NCBI GenBank assembly: GCA_021810565.1
Contig: JAJZIM010000011.1
Span: forward strand, 1-64,000
DNA: 64,000 bases
Reading direction: 5' to 3'
Source: Bacillota bacterium
GTDB lineage: Bacteria; Bacillota; Sulfobacillia; JAJZIM01
In this document: one piece after another, positions 61,939 through 64,000 of the stretch
Numbering within the stretch: the first letter of the stretch is position 1
Layout: every line of letters starts with the position of its first letter
The notes under the pieces: generated by a model
What the model was told of the DNA's origin: nothing
Database searches by the model: none
The model's input: only the letters and a program-made list of their open reading frames with translations
Program-made: the position numbers and the translations under genes

Positions 61939-62556
61939 ATGAGCAAGTTGGTATCTGTGGCCGAGGCGGCGAAATTTCTGGGCGTCTCGAAATCCACCCT
62001 GCGCCGGTGGGAAAGAGAGGGGAGATTGCTGCCGGACGAGCGGACTCCCGGTGGCCAAAGGCGGTATGACCTGGCAAGGCTGCGGCCAAATGCTTTTCAC
62101 GCCGGGTCGCATGCCAGAACCACCATCGCCTATGCCCGGATGTCGAGTCATGACCAGAAAGCGGATCTGGAACGACAGGTCCGGATGCTGGAGATGTTCT
62201 GTTCCGCCAACGGATGGTCGTTCGAAATCATCTCGGATCTTGGATCGGGAATGAACTACCACCAGCGCGGTCTTCGGAATCTTCTGGAGGGGATCGTTGC
62301 TGGCGATGTGGATCGCCTGGTGCTTACCCACAAGGATCGCCTTCTGCGTTTCGGCGCGGAATTGGTATTCGCGATCTGTGAGATCAAGGACATTGAGGTC
62401 GTCATCGTTAACAAAGGCGAGGAGCCAACCTTCGAGGAGGAACTGGCCCAGGACGTGCTGGAGATCATCACCGTTTTTTCAGCCCGTCTCTACGGCAGTC
62501 GGAGCCACAAGAACAAGAAGATGCTGGAGAAAATGAAGGGGGCGGTAGAAGAGTGA
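61939..62556 (+). CDS. tnpA: IS607-family serine recombinase TnpA
   Basis: 205 residues. N-terminal MerR-type helix-turn-helix (SVAEAAKFLGVSKSTLRRWE, then PGGQRRYDL), then a small serine-recombinase catalytic domain: the nucleophile in AYARMSSHDQKADLERQ, with LTHKDRLLRFG as the arginine-bearing helix. IS607 transposases carry out site-loose integration without target duplication. Complete and probably active. Confidence 0.93.
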   Translation: MSKLVSVAEAAKFLGVSKSTLRRWEREGRLLPDERTPGGQRRYDLARLRPNAFHAGSHARTTIAYARMSSHDQKADLERQVRMLEMFCSANGWSFEIISDLGSGMNYHQRGLRNLLEGIVAGDVDRLVLTHKDRLLRFGAELVFAICEIKDIEVVIVNKGEEPTFEEELAQDVLEIITVFSARLYGSRSHKNKKMLEKMKGAVEE

Positions 62557-63998
62557 CCCGAACCGTAAAGTGGCTTTCCAGCATTCTCAATACCGGCAAG
62601 TGGGCGACGGTTCTGGCCATTGCCACGGCCTACTCCCTTCAGAAGGATGCCTTTCTCCGGACCCTCGCCCGAACTGTTCGGTGGGCCGACCTGGACAAAC
62701 CACGAGCCTTCCGAAATCGTGACAAGGAGTCCCGGGTGAACCTCTGGAAGCTGCCGGTCCACCTCTACGACCGTGCCCTCTTCGATGCCGTGGATACGAT
62801 GAGACGCTGGATCCTTGCTGCCATCGACCAGGCGCACATCGAGGGGAAACTCTTCCGGGCATTCGAGGGGCCGCAGCGCCGATACGCCTTTTGGCTGCTC
62901 CGAAAATTCGTCCGGATCGGGGCTGCGCTCCGGGGCGAGGCCCCGGAGCCCAAGTTCGAGATCTCCCTGGCCCAGCGCCAGGCGGTGGTCCGGCTGCTGC
63001 GCCGTCTTCTCCGGAAGGCCCTCGGCAAATCACCGCGAGTTCATCTGCGCCGCTCGTTCGAACTGGACAATACGCTGTACCGCTTCTTCACGCACCGGGG
63101 CAAGCCGTACCTTTCCATTGCCAGCCTGGTCCCGGGCCAGCGGACCGTCATTCCCCTCAAGGGCTTCCCGGTTCCGGCGGTCACCGGCAATGTCCGGGTG
63201 GTGCTCGACCCGCGCAAGCACGCGGTTGCCGTCCATGTTCCCGTTCCAGTCCGGGTCAAGACCTTGCCCGACCGCCGCGAACCTGTGGTCGTCGGCTTGG
63301 ACGCCGGCGTGACGGAGGTCTTCGCCGACAGCCGGGGCAATTTCTACGGTGAGGGTTTCGGTCTCGTCTTGGACCGCCTGAGCGCACGGACCACGGCGCA
63401 GGGGGCGGAGCGAAACCGCCTCCATGCGGCGGAGAAAAAACTGGCCGCCGCTTCCCAGGCCGGGGAGCGGCAAAAAGCGGGCCGGATTCGGCGTTTCAAC
63501 CTTGGCCGGGTGAAACTGGATGCGCGCAGAGCCAGGGGGCAAGCCGAGGTGAAGCGTCGGATTTCCGAAGCGTTGCGGGAGGTGCTGCGCTTCCGGCCGG
63601 ATGTGTTGGTCATGGAGGATCTCAGCCGGATGCGGGGCCGGACCAAGAGCCGGAACCTCTCCCGCGTGGTCTCGCGCTGGATGCGGTCAAGCCTGAAGGA
63701 AAGGGCGGAGTTCCTATCCCAAGCGGGAGGTTCCCGGTTGGAGACGGTGAATGCGGCCTACACTTCCCAAGAGTGCCCGAAGTGCGGTTATGTCCACCGG
63801 GACAATCGCCAGGGCGACCGTTTCCACTGCCGGGATTGCCATTTCACCGGCCACGCCGACACGGTGGGCGCGGTGAACGTGGAACGCCGGCATACCGACC
63901 CCGAACTGCGGGAGCGGATCCAGGTCTTCACGCCGAAGGAGGTGGTGTTGAAGAGTCTTCGGGAGATTTTCGAGCGCAAGCGGGCGCTCTCCACCTGA
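62553..63998 (+). CDS. tnpB: IS607-associated TnpB nuclease (481 aa)
   Basis: RNA-guided nuclease partner of the IS607 transposase, 481 residues. RuvC acidic residues are in VVGLDAGVTEVFAD, VLVMEDLSRMRGR and GHADTVGAVNV; the zinc ribbon is CPKCGYVHRD with CRDC. Start GTG overlaps the tnpA stop in GTGA, and the stop lies just inside the window. It is only distantly like the other TnpB at 58940 and has a different N-terminus, so the two elements are unrelated arrivals. Confidence 0.92.
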   Translation: MTRTVKWLSSILNTGKWATVLAIATAYSLQKDAFLRTLARTVRWADLDKPRAFRNRDKESRVNLWKLPVHLYDRALFDAVDTMRRWILAAIDQAHIEGKLFRAFEGPQRRYAFWLLRKFVRIGAALRGEAPEPKFEISLAQRQAVVRLLRRLLRKALGKSPRVHLRRSFELDNTLYRFFTHRGKPYLSIASLVPGQRTVIPLKGFPVPAVTGNVRVVLDPRKHAVAVHVPVPVRVKTLPDRREPVVVGLDAGVTEVFADSRGNFYGEGFGLVLDRLSARTTAQGAERNRLHAAEKKLAAASQAGERQKAGRIRRFNLGRVKLDARRARGQAEVKRRISEALREVLRFRPDVLVMEDLSRMRGRTKSRNLSRVVSRWMRSSLKERAEFLSQAGGSRLETVNAAYTSQECPKCGYVHRDNRQGDRFHCRDCHFTGHADTVGAVNVERRHTDPELRERIQVFTPKEVVLKSLREIFERKRALST

Positions 63999-64000
63999 TT

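Larger units (their letters stand above)
61870..64000 (+). mobile_element. IS607-type element (tnpA serine recombinase and tnpB), right end outside window
   Basis: Divergence from the duplicate at about 61869 marks the left end. The order serine-recombinase tnpA then tnpB with a GTGA overlap is that of IS607. The right end and guide-RNA region lie beyond 64000, the window edge, only 2 bases after the tnpB stop. Confidence 0.8.

Overview
This is a very GC-rich (about 70%) bacterial chromosome segment, probably from a spore-forming, possibly acidophilic Firmicute of the Sulfobacillus/Thermaerobacter kind. Grounds for this: a prkA-yhbH-spoVR sporulation operon, CotF-like spore coat genes, Bacillus-type pyruvate kinase with a C-terminal swivel domain, a polA-mutM-coaE cluster, strong Shine-Dalgarno sequences with many GTG and TTG starts, tRNA genes that encode CCA, and a secreted glutamic peptidase of the G1 family, which is typical of acid-loving organisms. 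Genus and species cannot be fixed from this window.

Layout. 1-220: right end of a TnpB-type insertion element with a folded omegaRNA-like tail. 279-4609 (minus): polA, mutM, a 64-residue protein and coaE. 4755-5040: tRNA-Leu(CAA) and, divergent from it, a possible small RNA. 5052-9484 (minus): prkA-yhbH-spoVR. 9809-11070: nikR and a convergent G1 peptidase. 11399-20699: nuoABCDHIJKLMN, a complex I operon without nuoE, F or G. 20782-22554: unknown 590-residue protein. 22604-25139 (minus): two CBS proteins, a DUF6941-like protein and a nitroreductase. 25154-28415 (minus): a short DUF2007-like protein, pyruvate kinase, and a fusion of a receiver domain to a formate/nitrite-type channel. 28590-33507 (plus): GGDEF protein, panD, a retropepsin pair, DNA polymerase IV and two tRNA-Leu genes. 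33792-34964: a lower-GC beta-propeller lipoprotein. 35198-38878 (minus): marR-sdr-mfs-mfs. 38956-49641 (minus): a glycogen/alpha-glucan operon (sugar nucleotidyltransferase-pseudomutase fusion, three GH57 enzymes, galT, glgA, doxX) behind an attenuator-like leader. 49993-55508: secreted protein, two-component system, and a MacA/MacB-like pair without its ATPase. 55637-64000: an unstable region with cotF, a new family of small membrane proteins, a VapBC pair and two further TnpB elements.

How the genes work together. Complex I lacks its NADH-oxidising module, so electrons probably come from ferredoxin or another donor; NikR fits a nickel-enzyme (hydrogenase-type) metabolism elsewhere in the genome. 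The glycogen operon carries synthesis (GlgA, GH57 branching enzyme) together with turnover enzymes (GH57 glucanotransferase and amylopullulanase types, GalT).

Most unusual items: (i) the receiver-FNT channel fusion; (ii) a segmental duplication of cotF plus a divergent pair of membrane-protein genes, in which each copy has kept a different gene and the intact copy shows what the site looked like before a TnpB element entered the other; (iii) the membrane-protein family itself, with a shared AAFAAG...GK...WxYRC...RDAxxC signature; (iv) three unrelated TnpB-type elements with candidate guide-RNA structures; (v) a nucleotidyltransferase fused to a mutase that has lost its catalytic serine.
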